Shown: in pieces, positions 1 through 12,800 of the stretch
Layout of the letters: every line of letters starts with the position of its first letter
How positions within the stretch are numbered: the first letter of the stretch is position 1
Source: Strongylocentrotus purpuratus
Taxonomy: Eukaryota > Echinodermata > Echinoidea > Camarodonta > Strongylocentrotidae
Assembly: GCF_000002235.5 (NCBI RefSeq)
Contig: NW_022145606.1
Coordinates: forward strand, 23,870,095-23,934,094
Direction: 5' to 3'
Length of the DNA: 64,000 bases
Program-made: the position numbers and the translations under genes
The notes under the pieces: model-generated
Seen by the model: only the letters and a program-made list of their open reading frames with translations
Told to the model about the DNA's origin: nothing
The model's database searches: none

Positions 1-2766
1 AACGTCAAAGCTTCCGCGCTTCGCGCGAGAACGGGGGGGGGGGGGGACTCAATTCAGACAAGGATAAAGAGTCGATGACGGTGCAACAAATCATCTTCTT
101 TCTCTAATAATTTAATGAAACGTCAACGTTTCAGCGCTTCGCGTGGGAGGGGAAAAACTGAATTCAAAGAAGGATAATAATTTAATAAACCGTCAAAGCT
201 TACGCGCTACGCGCGGGCAAGGGAAAACTTAATTCAGACAGGGATTATGAGTCGAGAATGATAAAATGATTCGTCTTCTTCCTCTAATAACTTAATAAAC
301 CGTCAAAGCTTACGCGCTGCGCGCGGCCAAGGGAAAACTTAATTCAGACAAGGATAAAGAGTCGATGACGTTACAACGAATCATCTTCTTTCTCTAATAC
401 TTTAATGAAACGTCAACGTTTCCGCGCTTCGCGCGGGTTGAGGGGGGGGGGGGCGGGAACTCAATTCAGACAATGATTAAGAGTCGAGAATGGTACAAAG
501 AATCGTCTCCTTTCCCTTATAATTTAATGTTACGTCAAAGCTTCCGCGCTTCGCGCGGGAGGGGGGAGAGGGCGGGAACTCAATTCAGACAAGGATTAAG
601 AGTCGAGAACGGTACAACGAATCGTCTTCTCTCTCTAATAATTTAATGAAACGTCAAAGCCTCCGCGCTTCGCGCGGGAGAGGGGGGGGGGAACTCAATT
701 CAGACAAGGATAAAGAGTCGATGACGGTATTTTCCTTATAATTCAATTAAAAGTCAAAGCTTCAGCGCTACGCGCTGGAGGGGGGGGGGGGGGACGGGAA
801 CTTAATTCAGACAAGGATTAAGAGTCGAGAATGGTACAAAAAATCGTCTCCTTTTTCCTTATAATTAATATAACGTCAAAGCTTCAGCGCTACACGTGGG
901 AGGGGGGGGGACGGGAACTGAATTCAGACAAGGATTAAGAGTCGATGACGGTACAGCGAATCATCTTCTTTCTCTAATAATTTCATTAAACTATGAAAGG
1001 CCAAAGCTTCCGTGCTTCGCGCGGGAGGGGGGGTGAATTCAGTCAAGTAATAAGAGTCGAGAATGGTGCAACAAATCTTCTTTCTATAATATTTAATGAA
1101 AGGGCAAAGCTTCCGCGCGCGCGCGGGCAGGAGGAAACTGAATACAATCAAGGATTAAGAGTCGAGAAAGGTACAACGAATCGTCTTCTTTCTCTAATAA
1201 TTTAATGAAACGTCTAAGATTCCGCGCTTCGCGCGGGAGGGGGGGGAACTGAATTCAGACAAGGATTAAGAGTCGAGAATGGAACAACGAATCATCTCCT
1301 TTCTCTAATAATTTAATTAAACTATGAAAGGCCAAAACTTCCGTGCTTCGCGCGGGAGGGGGGGGGGGGGGTGAATTCAGTCAAGTAATAAGAGTCGAGA
1401 ATGGTACAACAAATCGTCTTTTTTCTCTAATAATTTAATGAAACGTTAAGCTTCTGCGCTTTGCGCGGGAGGGGGTAAACTGAATTCAGAGAAGGATTAA
1501 GAGTCGAGAATGGAACAACGAATCATCTTTTTCTCTAATCATTTCATTAAACTATAAAATGTCAAAGCTTCCGCGCTTTGTGCGGGAGGGGGAAAACTGA
1601 ATTCAGAGAAGGATTAAGAGTCGAGAATGGTACAACAAATCGTCTTCTTTCTCTAATAATTAATGAAAGGTCAAAGCTTCCGCGCTTCGCGCGTCATTTT
1701 TTTTTTTTTTTTTTTTGGGGGGGGGGGGGGGGGGGTTAGCGAGCTACCCGCATATGATTTTTTGATATCTTTTCTCGTTTATTTTGGTTATAAATAACAC
1801 TTTCACAAAATACATATTTTGCTCAAATTGTTGCTCGCTCGCTTCACTCACTAGCCGAATTGTGAAACCAGAAAGTTACTTTTTCGGATAAGAGGCTATA
1901 GCCCCCCCCCCCCCCCCCCCCCCGATGAAAATGTCAAAAATTGTAATGGTATGGTGCTTCTAATATGACCTTGAAAAAAACGGTCGGCGCAATTTTCAAA
2001 CTTCCGGCCCCCCCCCCTATTGGAAAATCTTGGATCCGCGCCTGCTAACAGTAGTATACAATTCGTTTCCAGAAGCTATTGCGACAAGCACTGTCGGGAG
2101 ATAACATGCTACCCACCACTCGGGCTGTACATGCAAAGATTTGCGAACGAACGTTCCATACATACATCATGTGGGGAAACTGAATTCAGACAAGGATTCA
2201 TAGAGAACAGTACAACGAATCGTCTTCTTTCTCTAATAATTTAGTGAAACGGCAAAGCTTCCGCATTTTGCGCGGGAGGGGGGAAACTAAATTTAGACTA
2301 GGATTAAGAGTTATAATTAAATGAAACGTCAAAGTACACGATTCAACGAATCGTCTTCTTTTTATAATAATTTAATGAAACGTGAAAGCTTCCGCGCTAC
2401 GCGTGATGGGCAAAAATGATTTCAGACGTGGATTAAGAGTAATCAAATGAAAACGTCAAAGCTTCCGCGCTTCGCGCTGGAGGGGAAAAACTGAATTCAG
2501 ACAAGGACACGAATCGTCTTCTTTCTTTAATAATCTAATGAAATGTCAGAGCTCCCGCGCTACGCGCGGAGAAAAGGAAACTTGATTCAAACATTAAGGA
2601 TTAAGAGTCGAGAATAGTACAATGCATGAAATCGCATTCATTCTTTTATAATCTAATGAAACGTCAGCGCTTCCGCACTACGCGCGGAGGAAGGGGAACT
2701 TGATTCAAACATTAAGAGTCGAGAATAGTACATGAAATCGCCTTCTTTGTTTTAATGATCATCTAA
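1..2766. repeat. Satellite array, 105-120 bp unit with a GC hairpin
   Basis: About twenty head-to-tail units. Each has a GTCAAAGCTT start, a GC-rich core, a G-run of variable length, AACTGAATTCAGACAAGGAT, AAGAGTCGAGAATGGTACAA and a CGTCTTCTTTCTCTAATAAT tail. The core CCGCGC-TTC-GCGCGG is a perfect 6-bp stem with a three-base loop and can extend to about 9 bp with one wobble pair. Units near 5, 193, 304, 532, 651, 874, 1212, 1560 and 1670 are the clearest. Copies after 2,230 are more diverged and some are truncated. Foreign DNA interrupts the array at about 1,693-2,172 and the LINE ends it. I saw no coding capacity; short open frames here are by-products of the repeat. Confidence 0.9.
1693..2172. 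other. Non-satellite insertion with T/G and C homopolymers
   Basis: The satellite breaks off after GCGCGT and resumes near 2,173 (GTGGGGAAACTGAATTCAGA). The insert begins with about 20 T followed by about 19 G, and contains a run of about 21 C at 1,903-1,923. I could not identify its family, terminal repeats or coding content. Confidence 0.6.
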
Positions 2767-3197
2767 GAATGTACTGCATTGGTATGGGTGGCAAATTTTT
2801 GCGGTGGTAAGATCCTTTAAAATCAGAGGAATCCTGAGTTATTTTTGATATTTATTCCTTAAAAGTGTCTTTTAGATGTCTCTTAGCACTATTTGAGGAA
2901 AGATTTTGTATTTTTGACTGCTAGATTGAGACTTCTTAATCAAGCTTTTCTCAGCTTTTAGGGTGGAAATTTATTTAGTCCCACTTGTGTAGTTTTGCGT
3001 TAGTTCATTTGACATTGGTCATTTTACCTGCCTGCATCGTGTACTGGACTATATACTGACTGCTCATTCGTGGATTCAATGGATTTTATTCTCTGAAAAC
3101 TCACAGTGGTGGATTTATTTATTATATAGGTCTACTGGTCCAACTTGAGATTTTAGATTTGATCTCTACCTTTGGCTTTGGAGGGAGAGAAAAAAAA

Positions 3198-4220
3198 ATG
3201 GCCACCAGAGGCAGAAAGACAAGTGTCAGCAGGAACACTGGACGTAAAGGAAGTGTAAATGAAAAGACTTCAGCAACTGATAAAAACGAGAAACACAACC
3301 AAGCCCAAGGTAGGAAAGAGAACAAAGATAATTTCAGTTGTGGAAGCTGTGGTATGATTGTACTGGATGATGATGCAGCTTTAGAATGTGAACTTTGCAA
3401 CTTTTGGTACCACTGTACCTGTCAAAAGATATCCACAAATCTGTACAACACTATAAGTGAACTTGACGAAGATGATGATGGTGTACACTGGTACTGTAAA
3501 ACTTGCAACAAGACAGCAAAAAGTATGATGACGATGATGACGTCGCTGAAGATACAACACACCAAGTTGGAATCCAGTGTGGCTGAGCTGCGAGAAGAGA
3601 TGCATGAGTGCAAGACAGGGTGTGTCCAGTCTCACTCAGAGCTTCGGCAAGAGATGCGAGACATGTTTGACAGACAAGGTAGCTCAGTCATGGCTAATCC
3701 AGACCAAATTGATAAAGCCGAAACATATGAAATTATGAACAAAGTGATGAAAGAACGGTTCGATGAAATAGACGAGAAAGAGAAGAGAAAAACTAACATA
3801 ATTTTCTTTGGAGTACAAGAGTCAGTTAGTGGAGAGCCAGCAACAAGGAAAAGAGACGACGAAACGAAAATCAGAGCAATGATCGATCGTTTACCCAATA
3901 AAAGTCTGGAGATCAGAACGCTGTACAGGCTGGGGAAGAAAGAAGACACTAAAACTAGACCGCTCAAAGTAGTAATGAACAACCAGGCCATGAGAGATGA
4001 AATCTTGCAGAAATTCAGAAAGGGTGAACTAGACCTTAGTGCTTATGACGAGGGCGTTGTGCAGCTATCGAGGGACAGAACCAAGACAGAGAGAGAAGAG
4101 TACAGGAAGCTTAGAAATGAACTCAGGGAAAGGAAAGAAAGAGGAGAGAATGACCTTGTCATCAGGAATGGACAGATTAGAAAGCAGACTTTTCGTCCCC
4201 ACGGCGAAGAACCTGCATAG
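3198..4220 (+). CDS. LINE ORF1 protein with PHD finger (340 aa)
   Basis: Nucleic-acid-binding accessory protein of the CR1-type LINE. I chose the ATG at 3,198 (AAAAAAAATGG, a good animal context) over non-ATG extension upstream. The N-terminus is basic and low-complexity. A PHD/zinc-finger follows at about residues 45-105 with the spacing CGSCG, CELC, WYHC and WYCKTC, a Cys4-His-Cys3 pattern. Then come a heptad-like helical region (about 115-165) and a charged domain containing INNIIFFGV-type residues (KTNIIFFGV) and TLYRLGKK, as seen in other CR1 ORF1 proteins. The C-terminal third is rich in Lys, Arg and Glu. The frame is intact. The ORF2 frame is already open from 4,181 and overlaps the last codons of ORF1. 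Function is by family: RNP formation during retrotransposition. Confidence 0.85.
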   Translation: MATRGRKTSVSRNTGRKGSVNEKTSATDKNEKHNQAQGRKENKDNFSCGSCGMIVLDDDAALECELCNFWYHCTCQKISTNLYNTISELDEDDDGVHWYCKTCNKTAKSMMTMMTSLKIQHTKLESSVAELREEMHECKTGCVQSHSELRQEMRDMFDRQGSSVMANPDQIDKAETYEIMNKVMKERFDEIDEKEKRKTNIIFFGVQESVSGEPATRKRDDETKIRAMIDRLPNKSLEIRTLYRLGKKEDTKTRPLKVVMNNQAMRDEILQKFRKGELDLSAYDEGVVQLSRDRTKTEREEYRKLRNELRERKERGENDLVIRNGQIRKQTFRPHGEEPA

Positions 4221-4309
4221 AAACCAGAACCACAACACCAGCACTGCACTATACACGCACACGCACTAGTAGAGAAGAGCACGAAAGCACTCCTTTTAAC
4301 CTTTCAGTT

Positions 4310-7122
4310 ATGTATACAAACTGTGACTCTGTTCTAAATAAGAGAGAAGAATTACAAACTTTGATTTTGAACACCAATCCAGATATTATTGCGCTGACTG
4401 AGGTTTACCCAAAAAACTCGCCTGAACGAATTCAACCATGCGAATTGAACCTTGATGGGTACCAGATGTTTCTACCAGAGAGATGTAAACAGAATGGGAG
4501 AGGAGTTATCATGTATTTGAAAAATGGTATAGCAGGATCATTGGTGGACCTAGATGAAAACTTTGATGAATCTGTTTGGGTCGAGATAACGATAGGGGAA
4601 TCCTCTCTTCTTATTGGATGTATCTATAGGAGCCCGTCCAGTGTAAGTGAAAACAATGATAACTTATGTAACCTACTCAAGAGGTCATGTGAAAGGAGAT
4701 ACACACATTATGTTGCAGTGGGTGACTTCAATTACAAGGAAATCAACTGGGATAACGACACGGTGAATGGCAGTAACTTGAGAGGAAGTCACACATTCCT
4801 AACCTGTGTCAGAGACTTATTTCTGTAGTACTCTTGACCTGATTTTTACCAAAGACGAAGACACAATACATGACATTGACACCAACCCACCCTTGGGTAA
4901 GAGTGATCATGTAGTACTCCAATTCAGACTTGAGGTAAATGCAAGTTCTTCAGAGAAGGAGAACAGCAAAAAGAGAAGCTACTATCACGGAGACTATGAT
5001 GAAATGAGGAAAAGACTAGAAATGATTGACTGGGAAACGGACCTAAATAACCTTTCTGGTTTAGAGGCATGGAATCATTTTGAAAAGACAATGATTTGTT
5101 GTATAGAGGACCTCATACCAATCAGAAGAGTATCTCAAAAGAAAAGACCAGAATGGATTACCAGCAGCGCTAAAGAGGCAGTACGAGACAAACATAAGGC
5201 ATGGAACAAATACAGCAAGAGAAAGACTGATACAAATTGGAGCTCATATGTTGACAAAAGAAATGCCGCAACACTCATGACAAGGAATGCCAAAAGTGAC
5301 TTTGAGAGTAAAATTGCAAATGAGGTAAAAACCAATGCCAAGTCCTTCTGGAAATACGTAAAGAGTAAAACCAAGACTCGAACAGGAATTCCTGACCTGC
5401 AGATGGAAGATGGTAACTGGGTGAGGAATGATCAAGAGAAAGCAGATGCCCTCAATTCATTTTTTGGAAGTATTTTTACAGAAGAGGACTTGGTGAATGC
5501 TCCAGACATGGATCCTTACCAAGTAGAATCATCCTTAAACGATGTCGAGTTTACAGAGGAAGTAATTGTGGACATTTTATCTAAATTGGACATAGACAAA
5601 TCACCAGGCCCAGACGGTCTACACTCCAGAGTTTTGAAAGAAACGTGTCACCAGATTGGAAAACCTCTTCAAATGATCTTTTCCCGACTATTCAAAGAAG
5701 GCAGCGTTCCAGCAACATGGAAAGAAGCTACGGTGGTCCCAATCTTTAAGAAGGGAAAAAAGAGCCTACCAGGGAAGTATAGGCCGGTGAGTCTAACATC
5801 AATTATCTGCAAAACAATGGAGAAGATTATTCGAAGCAAGATGATCCAACACCTAGAACTCAATCACCTATTCACTGACGACCAGTACGGCTTTCGCAGT
5901 GGCAGATCCTGTTCAACCCAATTGACTGTTGTCCTTGAGCAGTGGACCAAGATTCTTGATGATGGCCATGGAATAGACTGCCTGTACTTGGATTTCCGTA
6001 AAGCATTTGACAGTGTGCCTCACCAGCGTCTACTCACCAAAGTTAGAGCAAATGGAATGGAAGGATGTCTTATCAAGTGGATTGAGAAGTATCTGACAGG
6101 CCGCAGTCAACGAGTGGAGGTGAATGGGAAGAAATCAGAAACCTGCGAGGTAACAAGCGGCATACCACAAGGAAGTGTCCTCGGTCCGGTCTTGTTCAAT
6201 ATCTACATTAATGACCTACCATCTATTGCCCAGAATTCTACAGCGAAACTATTTGCTGATGACACAAAACTATACAGGGTTGTAGACAATGAAGAGGATG
6301 CTAAGCTACTCCAACAGGACTTAAATGACATCGTTCAATGGTCAAGTAACTGGCAGCTACCGTTCAACGAAGGAAAGTGCAAAGTGATACACTATAAAGA
6401 GGAACAAGAAGTTCGCCTACACTATGGAATGCCCCGATGGGAGAAAAGATGTGACAACAGACGAAGGAATGGGAGAAAAGGATCTGGGGGTATTATTTGA
6501 CTCAGATCTGTCTTTCTGCGCCCATGTAGCTGATGTCTCCAAAAGAGCCAATATCAAGTTAGGAATCATCAAACGTTCTTTTACATCCCTTGGATCCAGT
6601 GGCATGCTACAACTATATAAGACCATAGTACGCCCAACACTTGAATACTGCAATGCAGTCTGGAGACCAACGTACTTAAAGGATCAAGATCTATTGGAAA
6701 AGGTCCAGCAACGTGCTACGCGACTCATCCCAGATGTGAAGCATCTAAGCTATGAAGAAAGACTTAAGACACTCAAACTACCATCACTAGAGTACCGTAG
6801 ACAGAGGGCTGATCTTCTTCAAATATACAAGATCATGCATGGATTGGAGGCAGTAGAGAGGAATGACATATTTGAAATCATCAAAGAATCCAGAACAAGG
6901 GGACACAGGCTCAAAATAAGGAAGCCCCGCTGCAAATCTAAGATGAGGCAGATGTCATTTTCAGTGCGGAGCATTAATAACTGGAATAACCTTCCTGAAA
7001 TTGCCATAAATGCCTCATCAATCAATAAATTCAAGTCAGAACTTGAAAATCATTGGAAGCACCATTCGCTGAAATACCACCCATACCAACGCGAATCCAA
7101 TGCAGTAAAGAGGGGCACATAA
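4310..7122 (+). pseudogene. LINE ORF2 (endonuclease-reverse transcriptase), frame-broken
   Basis: Endonuclease and reverse transcriptase polyprotein of the CR1 LINE. The first segment (from 4,310; frame open from 4,181) is the APE-type endonuclease, with TNCDSVLNK, the LTEV glutamate, YRSPSS and GDFNY. The second segment (4,806-6,500) starts at STLDLIF, carries the endonuclease SDH motif (GKSDH) and then the reverse transcriptase: SPGPDG, KYRPVSLTS, YLDFRKAFDSVPH, GIPQGSVLGP and the catalytic FADD near 6,250. The third segment (6,424-7,122) is the conserved C-terminal region (EKDLGVLFD, TIVRPTLEYCNAVW). Against other CR1 ORF2s, the loop between DLFL and STLDLIF is missing, so the first break looks like a deletion near 4,826. 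The second break is a small indel at about 6,395-6,412. Catalytic residues are still visible, but the frame is not continuous. Confidence 0.88.
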
Positions 7123-7166
7123 GCTGAAGCTTCAAGCCTCGACACCAAAGTAAACCAAAGTAAGTA

Positions 7167-7290
7167 AATAATTTAATGAATCGTCAGAGCTTCCGCGCTT
7201 CGCGCGGAGGAAGGGGAACTTGATTCATACAAGGATTAAGAGTCGAGAATGGTACATCGAGTCGTCTTCTTTCTTTAATAATCTACTGGC
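7167..7290. repeat. Satellite unit downstream of the LINE
   Basis: One unit (ATTTAATGAATCGTCAGAGC, a GC hairpin core, then AAGAGTCGAGAATGGTACAT) continues the array of 1-2,766. This shows the LINE landed inside the array. Confidence 0.85.
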
Positions 7291-7426
7291 TGCGTGCTTG
7301 GGGAGGGGTGCAACCTGCCACACGCGTCTAGACTACCTCTTGGTTGCTTAATTGATCCATTGTCGAAAATATTTTGGCACCTATCATCCCCCCAACCATG
7401 GATACAAATCGACACCCTTGATCTCA

Positions 7427-8079
7427 TTCATTTCAATTTAGTTTAAACTTTGTTTTATCGTACCCCTTTTTATTATATTATGATTATGTATGATTCATGC
7501 GATTTTATGTGTAAAGGAGTACATTGGATTTTACAATGAAATGAGAGATTGTTATGGACCTCACATCTCCCGAAAATATTAAATAATTGTATTTTAAAAA
7601 TCTGCCCTTTTTGTCCTACCCTTTTTGCACATTTCTCCCTCTTTTTTCTTTTATTTCCTTTTTTCTTCCTTTCTTTTTTGGTCTTCTTTATAGCTTTCAA
7701 CTCAGCTCAACAATTCAATTCAAATAATTTTACTTCCAAAACTCAATCAAATCGTATTAGAAGGCTTACATACTTGATATAAAATGACATTTACAATGTA
7801 ACAAACGTCGTAGTAAATGAAACCTATTTGTAATTATACAATATTAAAATGTCGATGAGTAATAAACGCAAGTTTCGATTGAAACAAGGTATATAGAAAT
7901 AGTATTGTTATAAATTGAGTAGTATTTTATGGGAAATTGAGAATCCATACAAGTAGTGCTTGTATTGGTGTAGATTATATTTCTTTCGTTTTTGAACTAT
8001 TATTATTTCAGCTGTATTTCCTCGTGTAAATGCTGAATCAAATTCGAACGTAATTATATAAACAAACCAAGGAAAATAC
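7427..8079. repeat. Long direct repeat, copy 1 (about 650 bp)
   Basis: Matches 8,967-9,650 in the same orientation along its whole length: shared blocks include TTGTTATGGACCTC, AAATATTAAATAATT, CTGCCTTTTTTGTCCTACCC (with small changes) and GCTGTATTTCCTCGTGTAAA. It holds a pyrimidine-rich tract and no convincing coding frame. The family is not recognised; it could be a dispersed repeat or a local segmental duplication with about 1.54 kb spacing. Confidence 0.85.
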
Positions 8080-8109
8080 ATTATACACAAAATATCACAA
8101 TAAATCAAC

Positions 8110-8863
8110 TTGATCGAAATGTCTAAACCTTATAGCCCCCGCCCCCGGGGGGTATACTCGCTTAATACGGTATACGGGATGTACAGCCTTAATGGGTTAC
8201 TTTTTTGCAAAAAAAACCCTAAACATCGGGTATGATTTTGTCGGCTACAAAATCCCCAAAATTGCCCCCACTTTTCAGATCTTGGCCTTTAACATGGGTT
8301 ACTATTTTCCTCAGGATAATATCTCACCCATCATCTAGCTAAAGTGAAAATTCCAGATGCAAAATTCAGCACAAAAAAATAAACTCATTTCGCTTTTTCG
8401 TCCAACGATGGTCGCACAGATTTATCAATGATCATTAATTTGAGCTCCGCTTCTGACTAATTTTTAAACTGGTAATCCCCCCTTTCTTTTTCGAGCGTAC
8501 GCAATACCAAATTCTGTGTAATTGAGCAATAAACGAAGGATCACAATTCACAAACATGGGTTGCATTTTTAATGGCCAAAAGTTCCCTAATAATGAGTAC
8601 CATTTTTTCCTAAAATGACCTTTGAAAATGGGTATGGGATTAGACGCTTCAGCCGCACCCCCCCCCCCCTCTCCCGTCCAAACTAAATCTTATATAGCAT
8701 TGCCTATATAAAGAAATTTAATTTAAAAAACTTTCGGTCTCGTGGGCCGTGGCTCAAGTGACCGTCAAAGAACATGTGAAAAGGAAACTGATCATTGATT
8801 ATTGTATGATTCTTCTTCTTGTTGTAAGCGCTTTTGGCCACTTTGGGGAAAGCGGAGTATATA

Positions 8864-8917
<54 letters not shown>

Positions 8918-8966
8918 TATTATAATATATAGCTTCCAATGACCCTCAATCGAGGGATTGCAAACC
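8110..8966. other. Spacer between the long direct repeats, with a (TAA)n tract
   Basis: No gene seen. It contains repeated 'gggta' phrases (8,150-8,660), a C-run near 8,660, and at 8,826-8,920 a GTAAGCGCTTTTGGCCACTT motif leading into about 17 TAA units. A GCGCTT motif next to (TAA)n recurs inside MFAP1 introns (22.85, 23.37 and 24.22 kb) and may be the end of a retroposon family. Confidence 0.6.
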
Positions 8967-9650
8967 TCATTCATAATTCAATTTAGTTTTAAATTTTATT
9001 TTATCGTATCCCTTTTTATTATTGTATATGATTTTGTATGATTTTTATGATTGTACGTATTCAAAGGGGTATATTGAATTTCAAAATGAAGTGTGGATTG
9101 TTATGGACCTCCCATCCTCCCAAAATATTAAATAATTATATTTTAAAAGTCTGCCTTTTTTGTCCTACCCTTTTTTTTGCACATTTCCCCCTAATTTTTT
9201 TTCTTCCATTTTCTTATTTTCTTCTTTCTTTTTTCCCCTTCTTTATAGCTTTCAATTCAGTTCGAAAATTCAATTCAAATAATTTTACTTCCAAAACTCA
9301 ATCAAATCGTACATACTTGATATAAAATGGCATTTACAATGTAACAAACGTCGTTGAAAATGAAACCTATTTGTGGTTACACAATATTAAAATGTCGATA
9401 AGTAATAAACGCAAGTTTCGATATAATATATACAAGGTATATTATATATTATAGACATAGTATTGTTATAAATTGAGTAGTATTCTAAAGGAAATTGAGA
9501 AATCCACTTACAAAAAGTGCTTGTATTGGTGTAGATTACTCCCTTCGTTTTTGAACTATTATTTCATCCATATATATAATATAGCTGTATTTCCTCGTGT
9601 AAATGCTGAATCAAATTCGAACATAATTATGTAAACAAACAAAGAGAAAT
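8967..9650. repeat. Long direct repeat, copy 2 (about 685 bp)
   Basis: Second copy of 7,427-8,079. It is slightly longer because of extra TATA-rich insertions at about 9,420-9,450 and 9,570-9,585. Both copies end in an AATTATNTAAACAAAC block followed by unrelated DNA. Confidence 0.85.
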
Positions 9651-9823
9651 TTCAGTTTCCGAAGTTATAGATAAAATAACATTAGCTTATCATAATAATA
9701 ATTGTTATCATAATATTTATATCATAATATTATGATGATAACTCTAGAAAATAATCTTAGTATATTTTTCAGTATAGAATATCACTTTTATAGTCAATTA
9801 AAAGTTTAATGGAGTGGGGATCA

Positions 9824-9865
<42 letters not shown>

Positions 9866-12800
9866 CTTCCCTACATGTATCTGTCTCTCTTTCTCTCATC
9901 TTTTCTCTCATCTACTCCCTCACGTTTCCTATTTTTTTTAAATTCTCTTTACATGCTCTTTCACTCTTTCTCTGAAACAATTTTTTAAATTTTGTATTCA
10001 CTCCCAAATCTTAGATAAATATCTAATCAGCCATGCTCCCACTTTTCCCTCTCTTACAGACTTCCTCTTGAAAAAAATGTTTAAAGATATGTTCATATCC
10101 CTTGTCTGATAAAATTCAATCAAAAAGCTACAAATTACTTAATTTTTTTTTCTTCAAAGCTATGATATAGCAGGTAAAGAGAGCATAGGAAGTCCGATAC
10201 TGTCTACGGAACGTAAAAACGATAGTTTTCCCTTTATTATTCTGTTGTTTGTTTCTTTCACTGGTGAAGATAATTTTGATAGCATCTTATTACACTTTAT
10301 CCGTTTTCTAGGAATAAGAACTTTCATTAAAAAATATTTTAAGAAAGACATTGTGTATAAAAATATTAGAGTTTGAAAAAGTACATGGTGTATTTGGAAG
10401 ATGGATAGCCATAAAAGAGTTTTTAATTTCGGGAAATAATTTTTGTTTTAGCAGATTATTTCCTCAACCGCCAACTTCTCGACAAAATGGTTAACCCGCG
10501 TTTGCAAATTATTACAGTGGTATATCAATTTGAGATCTTGATAGTCATAGTTATACTGTTTATGTGTGAATATTATGTTAGATGCAATGTATTAGCAGAA
10601 TATACTTTCAAACGGAGGCGTCGCAAGAGAGAGAGGGGTGGGGGGGGGGGGGGGGATGTGAAGTTCTTTTTTGCCTGTCGGCAAATTCGACTTTATAAAT
10701 ACCTAAGCTGTTAGCAAATCTTTAAAGAAAGTTGTTGATATTTTGAAGAGCTTGTTTAGCAGATTATGAAGATATTCTGTCTGCCAATTTGAAAAATCCG
10801 ACAACCGTTATTTCCCTTCACAGCAAATTATAGTTCATAGTTCATTTTATTTCTTCGTTCACAAACATTTGTACTTAGATTTTATGTGATATTCTATTTG
10901 AAATTCTGAATTTCAAATAAGGTAACTGGAACAGTAAATCATCAATATAACAAACATAATTTGAAGTGCAATAGTAATGTTCAACATACAACTCTTGTTA
11001 TTAACTAAAGAAATTCTATACAAAAGTTACTTATGTTAGATCATGTTATGTACATGAAAGAAAGATGGGATCTTATAGAAGCTGGGCTTGTTAGAGCAAG
11101 GTCCCCAAACAGAATATAATACCTGAATGCTTTAATTTCTTTGAAGAAAAATACTTAACAACTAAACTACCATAACAAACAAACTATAGGGGCAATTACA
11201 CATGGGAAATATTTACAAAAGAGATATATTGATGTATTATGAAAAGGAGAAAATTATGACTTGTAGTACGACTTCAGCTGAATTGTAGGTACTAATTGGT
11301 CCGACCCCGGGTCCGACCCCCCCCCCTCACCCTCATTTAAAATGTTCTGGCAACCTTTTGCTTTCATAATATTATTCATAATAAAACTATCTACCGCTCA
11401 CGAAAAAAAAGAGAAAAAAGGGGACTAATAAAATTGTTTGGCGAGTGTCCGGTTATATAGCGCCCGGCAAAGAGAGACAATCGTGTTTTTTTTCTTGTCG
11501 CAAAAGTTACGGACCGTCGTCGGAACAATGTCCAAAAGTAAAATATTCATTGCATGAAGAGCATTGTTGACACGAGAAGGGGCACATAGATAATCATCAA
11601 GAGCACATTTTGTGAGGAAAGGGCTAACTTAAAACTAAACAATTATTGCTTGGGTATAGATCTACCCACCAAGTCAGGGGCACACTTCGTCATAAATCGA
11701 TATACCAGGAAGGGGGCAATTTGTCATTTTGAAAATAATTGTTCATAGACATGATGCTTAAAGGCTTTCTGTCTGAATGCCCCCCTCGCCCTATTTGCCC
11801 CTCCCAGCTGCGCCACTCAAGTAGGGTATACTGGACGGTGTGTCATTCAGAAGCAAGATCTGTGCACTGTGGAAGGTCCTGGCGAAACTTGAAGTTGAGA
11901 GCGCCACCTACCGACAAAAGACAGCACAGTTTTATTTCTCGTCGTGCCATCGAAATCAAAAATGCAAACTCCTTGACTTGTATGTGTCTTTCAAACATAT
12001 ACTACATTGTCAACTCATCTAATAAATCTAATGTCCAATCTCTCTCTTCCACATGTCTTTCTGTCTATCTGTCTGTTATCTTCTCCAAATCCTTCTCTAT
12101 TTCTCTCTCACCATCCATCATCTTCTTCTCTCTATCTCCCTCTCTCCATCTTTATCTGTACGTCTCTAGCAATTTTTTCTGGAATTACTCTTTTCTTGAA
12201 GGCAATAAGTTACTTTTGCAGACTTGTGTATAGTCCATGAAATTTTACAGTCTTAGGTTCTGAACTTCTTTGTAATTAGAGGGAGTTATTCTTAATTCAA
12301 CAAAAATGGTCGAATTAATTTTGAATCATGTACAAACATCTGGAATTATACAATTAAAATGTATAAGTTGGAAGCCAATTCCCATTTGTTTTCTTCAGTT
12401 GCACTTCATTTACACTTTTTTAAAAATTACACTGCTCTTTTTTGGGGGGAGGGGGGGGGGGGGTGGTGGTTTACTGGGTCATAACTGAACGAGGCAAATT
12501 TACCAACGGTAATAAAGACCAATAAGACAGAAATTTGTTTATTTGTCAATGTATTTACACATCTTATTAAAGAATTCTATACAACAATTTATACATGTAT
12601 GAAATGACTTTGCAACACTGAATAGAGTCAAAATTTCTCTTATTTTAAATGAGTTTCAAACAAATCCTCATAACAGTAAAAGAAAATTTACATGATCAAT
12701 GAAGACAGTGCACATTTTTCAGATCTACGCCCAAATTCATAATAAACTTGTTATGAATAATAACATCTAACCGTACTAACACAATGCTGTAATAGATTTT

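Larger units (their letters stand above)
2767..7166 (+). mobile_element. CR1-clade LINE, near full length, inserted in the satellite
   Basis: A non-LTR retrotransposon with a 5' UTR (about 2,767-3,197), ORF1 (3,198-4,220), ORF2 in three frames (about 4,181-7,122) and a short 3' UTR ending in two ACCAAAGTA-like repeats. Short tandem 3'-terminal repeats instead of poly(A) are typical of the CR1/L2 group. Satellite sequence flanks both sides. TTTAATGA occurs just before the 5' end and just after the 3' end and may be a target-site duplication, but the same word is part of the satellite unit, so this is weak. ORF1 is open from end to end. ORF2 carries two frame breaks, so this copy is not autonomous. 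The limited decay suggests fairly recent insertion. Confidence 0.9.

Noticed and set aside
11739-12233. 164-codon plus-strand frame
   Set aside because: Ser-rich second half comes from a pyrimidine tract; the first half resembles nothing and has no splice signals in phase.
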